Source of the DNA: Cristatella mucedo
Taxonomy: Eukaryota > Bryozoa > Phylactolaemata > Cristatellidae
Reading direction: 5' to 3'
Assembly (NCBI GenBank): GCA_009760855.2
Contig: WPIO01000008.1
Location: 7,560,501-7,620,500, forward strand
DNA length: 60,000 nucleotides
Under the pieces are notes generated by a model that was not told the DNA's origin, made no database searches, and saw nothing but the letters and a program-made list of their open reading frames with translations. The position numbers and the translations under genes were made by a program. Of the stretch, positions 31,682-43,399 are shown piece after piece (positions within the stretch are counted from its first letter, which is position 1; every line of letters starts with the position of its first letter).

Positions 31682-31799
31682 CTCGATAGCACACTCTTCG
31701 GTGCCATTGCTGCTCTTTCCGCTGCTGATACTGTCAGGCATTGCACCCAATTGCTGCTGCTGCGTCACAGTCACCTCCACCAGTGGTGCACTCGTACTT
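31682..31799 (-). CDS. Candidate exon of an unrecognised minus-strand gene
   Basis: On the minus strand an acceptor (TCTGTGTTCCAG) and a good donor (GAG|GTAAGG) bracket 118 bp. One frame reads STSAPLVEVTVTQQQQLGAM, DSISSGKSSNGTEECAIE. Entry needs two bases from the previous exon. No family recognised; the surrounding CTG-rich DNA makes chance ORFs common. Confidence 0.35.
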
Positions 31800-32289
31800 C
31801 TGGAACACAGACTTAAAATTTTGTTGTGGGACTTTTTATTCTCCAAAGCTTCTGCTTTGTGATGCTGCTGCGTGCGTGCGTACATGCACTACAACTGTTT
31901 CTGCCCACTAGTTCCGTGTGCCCCCATTCCTAATGCTCTGTGCTGCACGAGGAGCACGAGCAGCTTAGCGATTCCATGCAGAGCTATCGGCCATGCTTAG
32001 TCACAGGAAGCTCCTGGTGGCAATTACTTATGCTTGCTGCCTCTCAGCTCTGAAGCTCGAACCTCTGGTGCTACATGCTCTCGCAAGCAAGCACTTAACT
32101 CACCAGTCGCCAGTGCTCTGCGAAGATCAGCAGCTCTGAACCTCGAACGAATGCTAACACGTGGTCAGAGCTCTGCTCCGAAAAATCCGGCCATGCCCGG
32201 CTCGTTCTCTTTCCACTTTCTTGTGCTACGTCACTCGGTGCAGATCCTCCAGGCTCTGCTCGACTAAGAAGTGCTTCCTGTATGACTAT

Positions 32290-32449
32290 TTGCTTGCCTG
32301 CAGCCAAACTTCGGTCGGACCTCGGTTCGGGCGAATTTGGCAGCGGCTCTTGGCAGCGGCTCGCCGAGCTGCATTCTCAGTTGGAGGACGGGGCGCTCCT
32401 TGGTCTGGCTCCAGCTCCTCGATGTCACTCAGGCTGTCACCACTCTCGT
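32290..32449 (-). CDS. Candidate minus-strand exon, acidic then basic
   Basis: After an acceptor (GCACTGCAG ending at 32,450) the minus strand reads DESGDSLSDIEELEPDQG, then PRPPTENAARRAAAKSRC. It reaches a TAG at about 32,285-32,290, or a possible GC donor CAG|GCAAGC just before it. The acidic Ser-rich composition looks protein-like, but no homologue is recognised. The phase does not join directly to the exon at 31,682-31,799. Confidence 0.25.
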
Positions 32450-32809
32450 CTGCAGTGCATCAGGTCAAGCCACTGACACTGGGAGCGCAGCAGGCCAGCC
32501 GAATAATCTTTGGCGAATGGGCAGAGCTTTTGGATGGCTCCAATCTTAAGCACAAGCACACAAAGGTGAAGCGCAGTGCTTGGATGTCGGCGAGTAGTCA
32601 ATGTGCTGCATGTGCTTCGGCCACAAGGAAACACTTGGACCACGGCTCATGGCTCAGCACTTCCTCGGACTCTCCAAGCAGCACCTTTGAGGCGTGGAGA
32701 TAGCAGTGGTCGCCTCAGGAGTGGTCAGCTGTCTCGCTGTCGCTCATAAGGTCATAGTCTCGTTGTCGTGCGAAGTGTTAGAGTGAGCCATGACAGCATC
32801 TGCAGCAGC

Positions 32810-34944
32810 CATGCAAACTCATTTACCACAGTTTACGATATAATCACTTCTTTGTCACGATGCTGCAGCCGTAGTCATAGCTCACTCCTACCCTAAGCAA
32901 AATTCGATGCATCGCCGAATTTTATCTTTGCTATCCAACTTGTTGCTCTCTGGGGAGGCAGAGTCTTAGGCATCTTCGATATTAACTGCCCTTTGGAGAG
33001 TCGTCTTGCCGATTCGCAAAGCAAGGAACTGGATCAATTGATTAAAGAATTTTAAGGAATATTTCAAGAATAAGTAACAGAAGTGATGCTATTGGCAATA
33101 TTACCTGCATTCTCGTGCATGCAGCGTTGGTAATTATACCTGTTCAATTTTGGACTCAAGTGAATGATTGGGACCAATAAATGAAATAGCTTAATAGCTT
33201 GAACAAACAGCATTGTATTCGCATGGCTTTGCTCAAGAATTAATCATTTTATTGTACTGACCTTTCAAGGTGTTCGTTTTCAAAACTTGGAGCATGGTTT
33301 ATCAAAGTAAAGAATAACCGTGCTAATAAATCATTAGATGGATAATGCGGCTTTGGCTTCGCTGGCCTGGCTATATATCTAGAGACGTGCATGCCAGCGG
33401 TATGCTGTAATATATTTACGGCACAGCTAGATCGAGCGTTTAAGCAATATTGAACGATGCAGAGGAGGTCTGTTTATTGAGTCTTGGAAACCGCTGATGA
33501 CGTAAAACCATTTCGAACGCGACAAAACGCCAACAATGAAAGGAAAAAGTACACCGATTGAGGCAAAGAGTTTTAGCGATGAAGCCACAGAGCTGCTATA
33601 TATATATAATGCTTGTCACTCTCGCTTCATGCTTCTTTAATAGCCCTGAACGACGGCATCAATGTATTAGGTTAGCACTGTGATCTAGTTTGCTAGACAG
33701 TTTGCAAGAGAGTAGAGTGCAATAAGAGAAGGTTGATAATAACCCAAGCCAACGTCTGAAGTGTTCAATGCAAACAGACTAGAGGATATCAATTGCACAA
33801 TACAATGTTTGTACGTAATAGAAAATGTTGCCACAGAACGGCTTGCTCTGTTGATAGACTACCTGCAACCGAAGACTTAGCAAGCAGCATTCTCGGCCGA
33901 AATCAAAGCCAGACCTGAAGTTGCTAGTTCACAGCAAGTAGAACTGCTAAACGCACAACGACCAACATTTCTTAAGGTGCTACTCGAAAAGCTATTCTGG
34001 TTGGCCACCATCTTACCAGTCAGGCGTCGTTTAAGCAAAACGCAATTTTTTCAGTGGCGTTCTATGAATTTAACATTGGGCACTGCGTATTAGCAGTACT
34101 TGTGGAATGCACATCAGCAAGGCAACCACCTAGAACGAGACCACTTCGGAAATGCTCGTCTAAAGCCTCTTGCTGCATGCTCCTATTGTTCTGCCCCTTG
34201 TACTTCATTCTCAGGTAATGGCTGATCTCATTGATGGCTAATAGACTTTTAGGGAAGGGCAACCAGGCTGAGATGGCCGTTAAGTGGTAAAGAAATATCG
34301 TTGTACACCGGGAGCAGCCAGTCTTACATCTCGGCTGACATACGCGATGGAATAGAGACAGAAGGCTGCTCAATATCGTGGCAGCTGCATCTTTCTGCAG
34401 CATGCATAGATTAGGAACTTCACTTAGCCATAAAAAATGGGCTCATGTTAGTCTCAAGATTTTGCTCGGCTTGAGATTGATGCGCGTTTTGTGAAGATAA
34501 TCGGATCGTTTTAGGTGACGAATCACAAGAGTAGCTGCAGATAGCTGAAGTGAGCGAAATATAGTTGAAAGCACGAGGACTCGGCCATGAAGAACGGTCT
34601 TAAAAGATGCACACTGCGCTTGCAACACCGAAACCTGCTATTTCCGCAAAGAATTTTTTAAAGAGTTTACGATGACTTTCCTTCATCCAGAAAAGTTGCT
34701 TTATATCTTTCGGTAGTTAAAAGATGAACTTTAGAGGGAAAAAACTACATTTACTGTAGCGAAGGTCATGTTAATTGTGTCGTTTGCAATGTAAGCAGCC
34801 CGCAGGAAAAACAAGCAAACATTCTCGACTTTTGCCTACAAAGATCATTACTCAGATTTCGAGTGTTGATCTCACTTCCTTTTTGGTTTGAAGATGGTGG
34901 CTGCTGCTGTGCTTTATGCCGGGCTTTTGGCAGATTTTAAGGAC
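32810..34944. other. AT-rich DNA, no gene recognised
   Basis: Short unconserved frames only. The minus frame at 34,062-34,403 is open for 113 codons but has no recognisable motif. Confidence 0.4.
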
Positions 34945-35570
34945 AATGGTCTGCCGAGCTTTCTTGGGACTCTGAAGAGTAGACTGCTTCTTCTACCGCC
35001 ACTGAATCGTCTCCGGTGAAACGCTCGCTAAGTTCAGTCAATGCACTGATCTGCAAATTGCCAGACAACATGGTGGGATTTGACGATTTGCGAAATGCGA
35101 GGATTTTTAATATATTTATGGATTTAGAGGAAGCAGGATTGTGCCTCAGATGAAGGGAAGCTCACTCGGTCACCGTCGCTTCGTCTGGGATGCTTCAACA
35201 CATTTTTAGGGTCGACGATCTACCCAGGCCTCTTCAGAACTTTTTAGCAGACTTCTCATTCGAACGCCATCGAATCGCCTCTGGTGAAATGCTCAATATG
35301 TTCTGTCAACGCACGGTTTTTCAATTTGCCAGACGTTGAAGTGGGATTAGAAGACTTGCAAAATACGAACATCTGAAAAATATTTACGGAATAGGACGCT
35401 GGGTTGAGCCTAAGACGGATACCAATTCAATCGATCTCTCCGTTTTTCATACGCTTTTCGGCAGCTTTTGGTCACAATAATCTACCTAGCCTTTCCTGGA
35501 CCTCGAAGCAGACTGCTTCCTCTAACGCTGTTGAATCGTCGTCAATTTCCCTCAAAGCAGACTTCTTATC
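34945..35570. repeat. Tandem repeat, about 265-bp period, 2.4 units
   Basis: Homologous landmarks recur at 34,950, 35,219 and 35,480. They include GCAGACT(G/T)CTTC followed by GAATCGTC/GAATCGCC, CTC(C/T)GGTGAAA(C/T)GCTC, CAATTTGCCAGAC and GACTTGC(A/G)AAAT(A/G)CGA. The units are diverged. A partial further copy lies at 37,065-37,240. Confidence 0.7.
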
Positions 35571-37064
35571 CTTAGCACAAATCTCGGCATGGCACTGGCC
35601 GGGCCCTGCAGGTGCCCGTCGCTGTGTAAGCGATAGGCAACCAAGTTTGCTGTTTATCGAGTCCTCGAGAAACAAAAGCCAAAACAGAAAACTCGACGCG
35701 TAAGCTGCCTTCGCGCGAGATCTTCATTCGGGACAGCAGCAACAACTTTAAATCGACCGACGGTCACCTTGTTTGGAGCTAGCTTCGTCTTGGCGAGCAC
35801 AATGCCGCGATGCAGGTTAGCAGCCAGGGCAGCATTTCCTTTTGTAATAGCTCGCGCCTGTTGCACTTCCAAGGCGAAGTGTGAGTTTTTGTTTTAAATA
35901 AAAACTAGTCAAACTCGGCTCGTAGGTGCTGCTCCTGCGAGCGACCGAGCGAAGCGTACACAGGCTGCAGAGAGATTGCGGAGACCAAATAGACCGATCG
36001 ACACTTCCTCGAAGAAGACTTGTCTAAGCGAATCGTCTAAGGAGAGATCTTAATTTTGCACCGGAATTCGCACCGAAAATATACTCTATCAGTCTCTGAT
36101 GATGTCGGTTTAATGGATATAATTATGCTGTACAATATCTGGAGATTTTCAGTGAGCGGCGTTCCCAAGTTCCTGGAGAGCGTGAATTTGGATTTCAGCT
36201 ATTTGAAAGTGTCTTGCCCTCCGAAAGCAACCGATGAATCATCTTTCTGAAGCAACCAATTCAATTCATTTTGAAGAGGCAAGTTGACACTTTCGGCATC
36301 ATTTGGTGACTTCTCGATGACCACATCTACACTATGAATCCAAATAGACGAGACGCTAAATTTCCTGCAAAATTTAGCGTAATTTTTTATAGGTCGACTG
36401 ATTTTAGACATTGAGACTGCGAAAAAGGTTCGTGAAATCGTTGTTCAATCGTTCTTTAATGCGACACTTCAAATTTTTCATGAGCTTAGTACTAATGCCA
36501 TTACTCAGGTAAGAGAGAATGTTAAACAATAATCCTAAAATTTATTCAGCACTCGTCAATAGGTTACCGTTCACGATCTTTCGTTATTTCATTGCTACTA
36601 TTTGACATGACATTCAAGTATTTCAAGTATCGTCTTTGTGTATCGACCTAGTAGTACAATTCTTCATTGCGGCTCAATTAAGAAACAAGCCACCGAAAAA
36701 ATTCTGATGCACACACTGGATGTAATCAACTAGATCTAATATAGCAACAATTGGGTGATTTTAAAAAGAAACGCTAAACCAGTCATCCGGAGCTTGAAGC
36801 TAGAGATACGCTCAGAATCTATAGTGCACTTCTGTCTGAAATGCTGCAATGCTGATTGTGGTCCTGGCACTGCACTGTAAGCCAGAGCCAACAAGTCACC
36901 TTGCTACATGGTAAGGATTGTATTCAAATCCGCCGGCAATCGCTGTTTCTTATGGTACACTCCAGCAGTCTGCCTCAAAACGTTTTAGGGAGAGGATATG
37001 TTGGTAGGAGTTCAAACAACGACAGTCGCTTTGGCTGGGAAACTACCCGTTTCTCGGCAGCCGT
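35571..37064. other. No gene recognised
   Basis: No conserved exon seen on either strand. Confidence 0.4.
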
Positions 37065-37240
37065 TGCGTACGATGGTACGCCAGGCCTTTTCGGCACTGC
37101 AAAGTTGACTACTTAATCTGGCACCTTCAAATAGCCTCCGAAGAAGCGCGCGGCGATCTATAGGTCCCGTCAATGCACTCGTCTGCAATGAGCCAGACAC
37201 TGTAGTGTGATTAGATGACTTGCAAAATGCAAACATTGGA
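37065..37240. repeat. Dispersed copy of the ~265-bp repeat
   Basis: GTCAATGCACTCGTCTGCAA, GAGCCAGACACTGTAGTGTG and GATGACTTGCAAAATGC match the tandem unit at 34,945-35,570. Confidence 0.6.
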
Positions 37241-37500
37241 GGGGCTCCAATTGATGTTGGGAAATTAGCAGAATAATCACGAGATCCAAACGCGGTAACA
37301 CGTGCATCTACTTGACACGGTGTCATTTTAAAACAGTCTAGCTTCTATAAAAAAATACTTTTGGATCACAGATTCACAATCCAAAAAGGCTGATGTCTAC
37401 GATCAACCATCTCCTTAACCGCTGCTAGGTTAGCGGTTCACCTGGTGATCCTTGGAGCGATCTAGCAGATCGCCTCTATAGCTTTTTTGTCAGCAATAAT

Positions 37501-37650
37501 GGGCCGTGATAGCCCAGGAAGTAAAGTGCTCTCTCTTCACGATCGAGGTCGTGGGTTAGAATCCTGCAGTGGGGGATTCTTTGTTGAAAAATTCAAGCGG
37601 TGGGGATAGCTGTTAAGGCTATTCTGCCGCAATATAAATGAAGCTGTTAA
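37501..37650 (+). mobile_element. SINE2 (second tRNA-derived SINE family)
   Basis: tRNA-like head (GGGCCGTGATAGCCCAGGAA), B-box-like GGTCGTGGGTTAGAATCCTG and a 3' block GGCTATTCTGCCGCAATATA. The tail differs from SINE1. Confidence 0.75.
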
Positions 37651-38940
37651 ACATGTCAGCTTAAAACATGGAAAATATCGTTATCGAGATAGCCGTTTTT
37701 GGCCGAAGACCTGGGAAATCGTGACCTTGATTCTTACTGGTCATCATAAGGTCAAAATGACAGCTGCGGTTGCATAAAAAGATAACTTATTTTACCCTTG
37801 TTGTTCATGCCAATTTGCATATCCATTGTTCCATTGGTATTCGATAAATATTAATAAGTGTGCTGTCGGGGGATAACTCGCATAGGGTTGGGTGGCATAC
37901 TTCCGACCCCTCTGCAGCGAACCCCTAAAGTGTTGGATTGAGAAATTACTGATAGCCAATATGGTGGTCAGCAGCGCATTGCACTGGACTGGAAATTCTG
38001 GAGGCGATCCTAGGCATTCGCAATCCAAAGGCATGTTTAAGGGTAACTAGGGGCGCGTCGTATTCGTCACCCGTCAATTGTACGCTAGTTTACGCCACTC
38101 CACTATTGCAGGCAACAATGAAGCGAGTGAACTTTACTAAACCAATACATAGTTTTTTTCAGATTAGACGTCGTGTACCTTTCGTATGTGCATCAAAAGC
38201 CATTGACTGCATTTAGTGCGACGAGTGATTACGAAATCGCGGTTGCTCTTATTCCTAGCCTCTCTCTCTACCGACTAGGCAGCTGTGGTTTACATCGGGT
38301 TAGGTACAATGTGGAGGTGCTCTGTTTGATGCGAGATTCAAGGACATCCTATTTGTGCCTCGCGTCAGGGGCAAAGTGAGGTTGAGCATTGTATGCGTAC
38401 GGTTTAGTAACGGTTCGGAGTCGCGGGTCAAGTTCGAGGTCAAGCAGACACTTCCGGAGTTACCCATACATTAAGGCTTGAAATACGCTCTCCGCGATTC
38501 TGAAAGAGGAAGTCTGCAGCGTTACGGCGGAGTAATGCGCGTGACGTTGAGAAAGCCCGTTCAGACGATTGAGAGACGAGATTGATTGAGGCAAAAGTTT
38601 ATGCAAAACCACATCACTAGGAAGGGATATTTCACTAAGTCCTGCAAGACCATCGCCCTATCAGCAACATCTTAGTCGACCCTCGGCAGTATATGCGAAT
38701 TTTGAACTTTTCTTTGTAACCTGAGGAGCCGTCAGCAAGGGTATGCGCTTAAGCATTTACCACGGCGAGGCGGCGAGATGACTTGAGTTGAGTGTGTACA
38801 CTTACAACAAATAGATTTCCGTATTTTCCAAGGCCGTTGCTGTCTAATGCCGAGCACTTTCTTTGCATGTACGTTCAAGATTGGTTGATAGGATGCGGTT
38901 GCACTTTAATACAGCACACTGTTACGCAAGAAAAATTTGA
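37651..38940. other. No gene recognised
   Basis: No exon-like conservation or clear repeat before the satellite. Confidence 0.4.
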
Positions 38941-41630
38941 TCTTCTTCCACCAGCATTGCTTGTATTTGTAACAGACAATCATAGATTGCTGTATTGTCT
39001 CGGGAAATTGCCATCGATTGCCATGGATTGCCCAAGGTTGAACGCAAAACAGCAAGGTGCTCACAGTGAGCGTTATGTGGTAGGATAATTACAAATTCAA
39101 ACAGCCAATTTCCAGCAAATTTTAAACAGATTTGAGCAAAGACTGCGCCGTTGCCGTCGATTGTCGTGCATTGCCCTCGATTGTGCCTTTGTCGTTGTTT
39201 AAAAGGACGTGGTTGCACTTTTAATGCGGTGTAGTGCAATATGCAAGCAAAGTTGGAGCTTCTCTTAGCAGCTGTCGGTCTATTTGCAACGAACCGTTAT
39301 GGATTGGCGTATTTCCCCGGCCATTGCCGTCAATTTCGGTGCATTGCCGTCGATTGAACGCGCACAATGGGTGAAAATTATGCGCGCACACAGGAACACG
39401 TTACGTGGAATGAGATTTGCATTTTATTGCAGCCAATCTTGTCAATTTTCCACGGATTTCGCTTTTGGCCCTTATCATTGCTGTGGGTTGCCGTGCATTG
39501 CTGACAGTTAACGAGCAAAGCATCTTGAAAATGCCCCGGTTTTACTTTGGACGCAGCGGAATGTTATATGAAATTACAATCGAGGCTTCCGTGCTGCCAA
39601 TTTCTCTTCAATTTGCCGGAATTGGGGTATTGGCCCAGAACATTGCTGTCGCTTGCCGTTCATTGCTCGCGATTGTACGTGTGCGATTGGTTGGAAGGAT
39701 TTGATTGCACTTTAAACACACTGGGCTGTGAAAAGTAAGATATATTTGATCTTGGCCCAGCCATTTTCCAGTGATTTGCGATAGACCATAATGGACTGCC
39801 GTATTCGCCCGGGCCATTGCCGTCTGTTGCATTGCATTGCCCAAGATTGAACGGTCAGAGCTGGTTGAAGGGCTGAAAGTATGTATGCACGCATGTTACA
39901 TGGAATGAGAATTGGAGCTTCGTGCAGCCGATTTCTCGTCGATTAGCCACGGATTGCGGTATTGGTCCTTGCCATTGCTGTCGATTGCCGTGCATTGTTG
40001 AAAATTAACGTACAAAATAGCTTGAAAGTCCTATGATTTCACTTTTAACAAAAATAAATTTAAAATGCGATGACAATTGGTATTTTGTGCAGCCAATTTA
40101 GTGTCCACTTGCCACGGATTGTAGTGGATCGCTGCTTCGAGCCGAGCCGTTGCCGTAGATTGCCATGCATTGCCCGAGATTGTACGAGCAAAATTGCTCA
40201 AAACTACAAAACTCTACATGTTTTGTGTTGTTGACTTTAACCAGTGTGCTTTGTAACATGCAATACAAATTGAAGCATTGCAAAGCCGATTTCAGGGCAT
40301 TTTGCATCAGATTGCTGTAAATTGAGGTATTTGCCCGGGCCATTGCAATCAAGTGCAGTGCATTGCTGCCGAATGATCGAGGCGATTACAGTGAAATTGT
40401 GGGATTACACAATAACAAAAAATGAGAGCAACATGCAATCACTACTAGAGCTTAAAGTGTACGTATTCTGGTCGTTTTTCGACGGTTTGTGGTACATTGA
40501 CGTACTGGCCCGGGCAGTTGCAGTTGATTGCAGTGCATTGCTGCAGAGTGGCCGAGGCAATTACAGTGAAGTTATGCAAATACACAATAACCGAAGAGTG
40601 GAGCAGCGTGCAATCATAGTTAGAGCTTCTAGTGCACGCGTTCTGGTCGCTGTCTAGCAGATTGTAGCGGATTTCGGCGGTTTGAGGTGGATTGCGGTAT
40701 GGGACCGGGTTGCTGCAATCGATTGCAATTCACTGCATGAGAACGCGTGTGAAAAAGGAAGCGAAATTTTGGATTCACTTTGAACTGAATCTATTCCTAT
40801 ATGCAATGTCAATTAGAGCTTCTCGATGGCGATTTGAGGATGATTTGCAATGGAATAGAGTGGATTGCGGTAGTTTTCCAGGTCATTTCAGGCAATTGCC
40901 GCCCATTGTCACAGTGTGAGGTTGCAAAGTTTTCTTAATTTTACGTAGTTGTGCAAAAAGTACGGTGCACTTTAATTTGCAATAAAAACTGGAGCTCGGC
41001 GCATTGTATTTCGATTTTTTATGCGGTGGATTCTGTGGATTGAAGTGGATTGCGGTATTGGCCCGGGCTACTGCAGTCGATTGCAGCGCATTGCACGAGA
41101 ACGGCCGTGCCAATGCAAGTGAAACTATTTTTAATGCAATTGTTGCAGAGTCTGCTGTCATATGCAATCAAAAAAGGAGCTTTTCGATCAGGATTTCTTT
41201 CGTTGCATCGTGGAATGCAGTGAATTGCGGTGGATTGCGGTATTGACCTGGGCCATTGCAATCTTATTTCAGTGGACTTCGTGAGAACGCGTGAGCGGAA
41301 TCTCGCGAAATTTTCTGGGTAAATTGTAAGATTAGCGTAGTTTGGTATTTCAAACTTTTTGGTGTGAGCAGCTGATTTTTGGTGGATTTGACGGGAACTA
41401 GAATGGATTTCGGCGGATTGTGGTGGATTGCAGTACAGGCGTCCGGCGTCAACGCTCATTTGTATAAGTGAGCGTGCGCGAAGCGACATGAAATTTGGTG
41501 GCCAGACAAATTCGAACGTGTACTACAATATCAGTGCAAAATATGAGCTCGGCAACGCTTATGTCTGGTCGTCGTTAGCCTAATTAGAGTGGATTGCGGT
41601 GGATTACGGTAATGATCGAACCCCTCGCTG
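38940..41630. repeat. Diverged satellite array, about 174-bp period, about 16 monomers
   Basis: A core of the type GGATTGCGGTATTGGCCCGG followed by GCCATTGC(C/A)GTCGATTGC and GTGCATTGC recurs at about 39001, 39145, 39315, 39475, 39631, 39807, 39967, 40141, 40333, 40509, 40703, 40877, 41061, 41247, 41436 and 41613. A second conserved block per unit resembles AATT(A/G)GAGCTTC. Spacing grows from about 160 bp on the left to about 185 bp on the right. Monomers are strongly diverged from each other. No long conserved ORF is involved. Confidence 0.85.
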
Positions 41631-41644
41631 GTCTGAGCTTCGGC

Positions 41645-41735
41645 TAGCATCGACTGATCCGCACAGCGAACCGCAGCCGCTCTTGTGGCTCGCTGGGTGC
41701 GAGCATCCACTGATCAGCACAGCGAGCCGCCGCAG
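41645..41735. repeat. Short tandem duplication
   Basis: GCATCGACTGATCCGCACAG and GCATCCACTGATCAGCACAG, each followed by a CGAgCCGCaGC block, are repeated once with a period near 60 bp. Confidence 0.7.
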
Positions 41736-42498
41736 CTCCTCAAGCAAAGGAAACGCGCTCTCCTGAATTCGTGCCTTTTAAAGACCACCCAAACGACCAT
41801 ATTTAGTACTCGGTATAGAGCCTAAGAAAAATGGCTGCAGCCCTCACCCGGGCCGCCGGTGGCGTCAGCTGAGACGCACGAATATAAGAAATGCATAATG
41901 ACTTACGGCCGTCGTCTGCCGTGGAACTGGGAGAAGAACCAATCTTTTGCCTCCAGCGAGTGAAGATCCCGCGTTAGAGTGTTAATCTGTCTTTTGGCAC
42001 CAGCGCTATTCAAATTAGTCAGTTGAGACATCGTTCTCTCGCTTTCAAAACGTTCCTTAAAGCCTTGTCATTTACTGACCACTTAACAGTTGTCTAGCCT
42101 TAAGAGATCTGCAGAGCCAGTGTAAGATATTCAACTAGCCGTCGCAGTAAGTATTAACCTTTATGCCCAGAGTTTCCACTTTGATGCCACGATCAAGTGT
42201 TGTCACTCAGCGCTTTTTTCATGTGACTACAGTGAAAAAGAGCTTTTTTTTCGAGATTACCAGACGTTTGAAATTTTTCCCACGTCCACGGTGCGAGAAT
42301 CGAAGATTTTGTTTTTATAAACTGATAAAGAGAACGAGAGACGGCTTCGAACACTGAGCAGCTTGGTCTTCGCGGCTTCTGCGGCTACTAACCATCAACT
42401 GCCCCATTCTAGCAGCCGAAGATATGTAGACTGAGGGGACATTCGCACTGACATTGCGTGCCCAAGCAGCTGCTCAGTTTGAATGCCTGGGCATTAGT
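41736..42498. other. No gene recognised
   Basis: Short open frames only; no conserved exon. Confidence 0.4.
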
Positions 42499-42645
42499 GC
42501 TGGCTTGGTCCAGCAATTAAGGTGCTCGCCTCGACCAATGTCTGGCTTAGGTCATGGACTCGATCCCTGAGGCATATGTGAAGCGCTTACATATAGAGAT
42601 TAAGTTCTCTCTTGGCGCTATACAAAATGAATTATATATTATGTT
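42499..42645 (+). mobile_element. SINE1
   Basis: CTGGCTTGGTCCAGCAATTA with AAGGTGCTCGCC, the B-box-like GGACTCGATCCCTG and tail GAGATTAAGTTCTCTCTTGG. Confidence 0.85.
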
Positions 42646-42763
42646 ATATATTAAATGGCCAGAAAATTCGAGGGCTCCGCCATCTTTGGAGCCCGCCTGC
42701 TCATCTGCAGGGCAGGGGGAATAGCGGCCCGGATGTGAGAGAAAGTCTCCTCTCCTTCTTCCT

Positions 42764-42765
<2 letters not shown>

Positions 42766-42848
<83 letters not shown>
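42766..42848. repeat. (CT)n microsatellite
   Basis: Pure TC dinucleotides. Confidence 0.97.
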
Positions 42849-42851
<3 letters not shown>

Positions 42852-43174
42852 CCTTTCTTCTCTCTCACCCTCCATCTTGCTATTCCTCAGTTTGGCTCTA
42901 CCTCAGCCTCTCTCAAGGCAAGTTCAAGGCGGCAGCTGATCCGTACAGCTCCTTGCGCTTGTAAAAGCAGCGCGAGCTAAACTTGAAGCGTAAACTTGTC
43001 ATCGTCGCGGCGTTCGCTCATCTTTAGGCGAAGCTCCGCGAAGCTGCCACTGCCGCCAAAAGCTTCTTGCCAATTAGCCACCATCCTACGCGCGTTTAAT
43101 AGTCAAAGCATAGAAATAAGACGAAAAGTTTCTTCTAATAGAAGTCGGCAGTGACTTAGCTCCTCTTTGACTTC

Positions 43175-43315
43175 TCAAGCGATCTCCAGATCGAGCGATC
43201 CAGATCCATCCAGATCAAGCAATCTAGATTCATCCAGGTCCAGCAATCCAGATCCATCCACATCCATGCAGATCCTGATCCGCAGATCCAGATCCATCCA
43301 CATCCATATTCAGCG
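43175..43315. repeat. ATCCAGATCCATCC minisatellite
   Basis: Irregular array of AGATCCA / ATCCATCCA units, period about 25 bp. Confidence 0.8.
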
Positions 43316-43399
43316 ACGATTCAGCGACGGAGCAAGTCAGCGGCCAGTCCGCTATCCAAAGCTTTGGCACAATGCTTCCTCAGAGCTAATTATTGTTTC

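Noticed and set aside
34062-34403. 113-codon minus-strand frame
   Set aside because: No recognisable domain, no clear splice sites, AT-rich surroundings; left as unassigned.
38940-41630. CRISPR-like regularly spaced repeats
   Set aside because: Whole monomers of ~174 bp are related to each other, without short identical repeats and unique spacers; this is a satellite in animal DNA.
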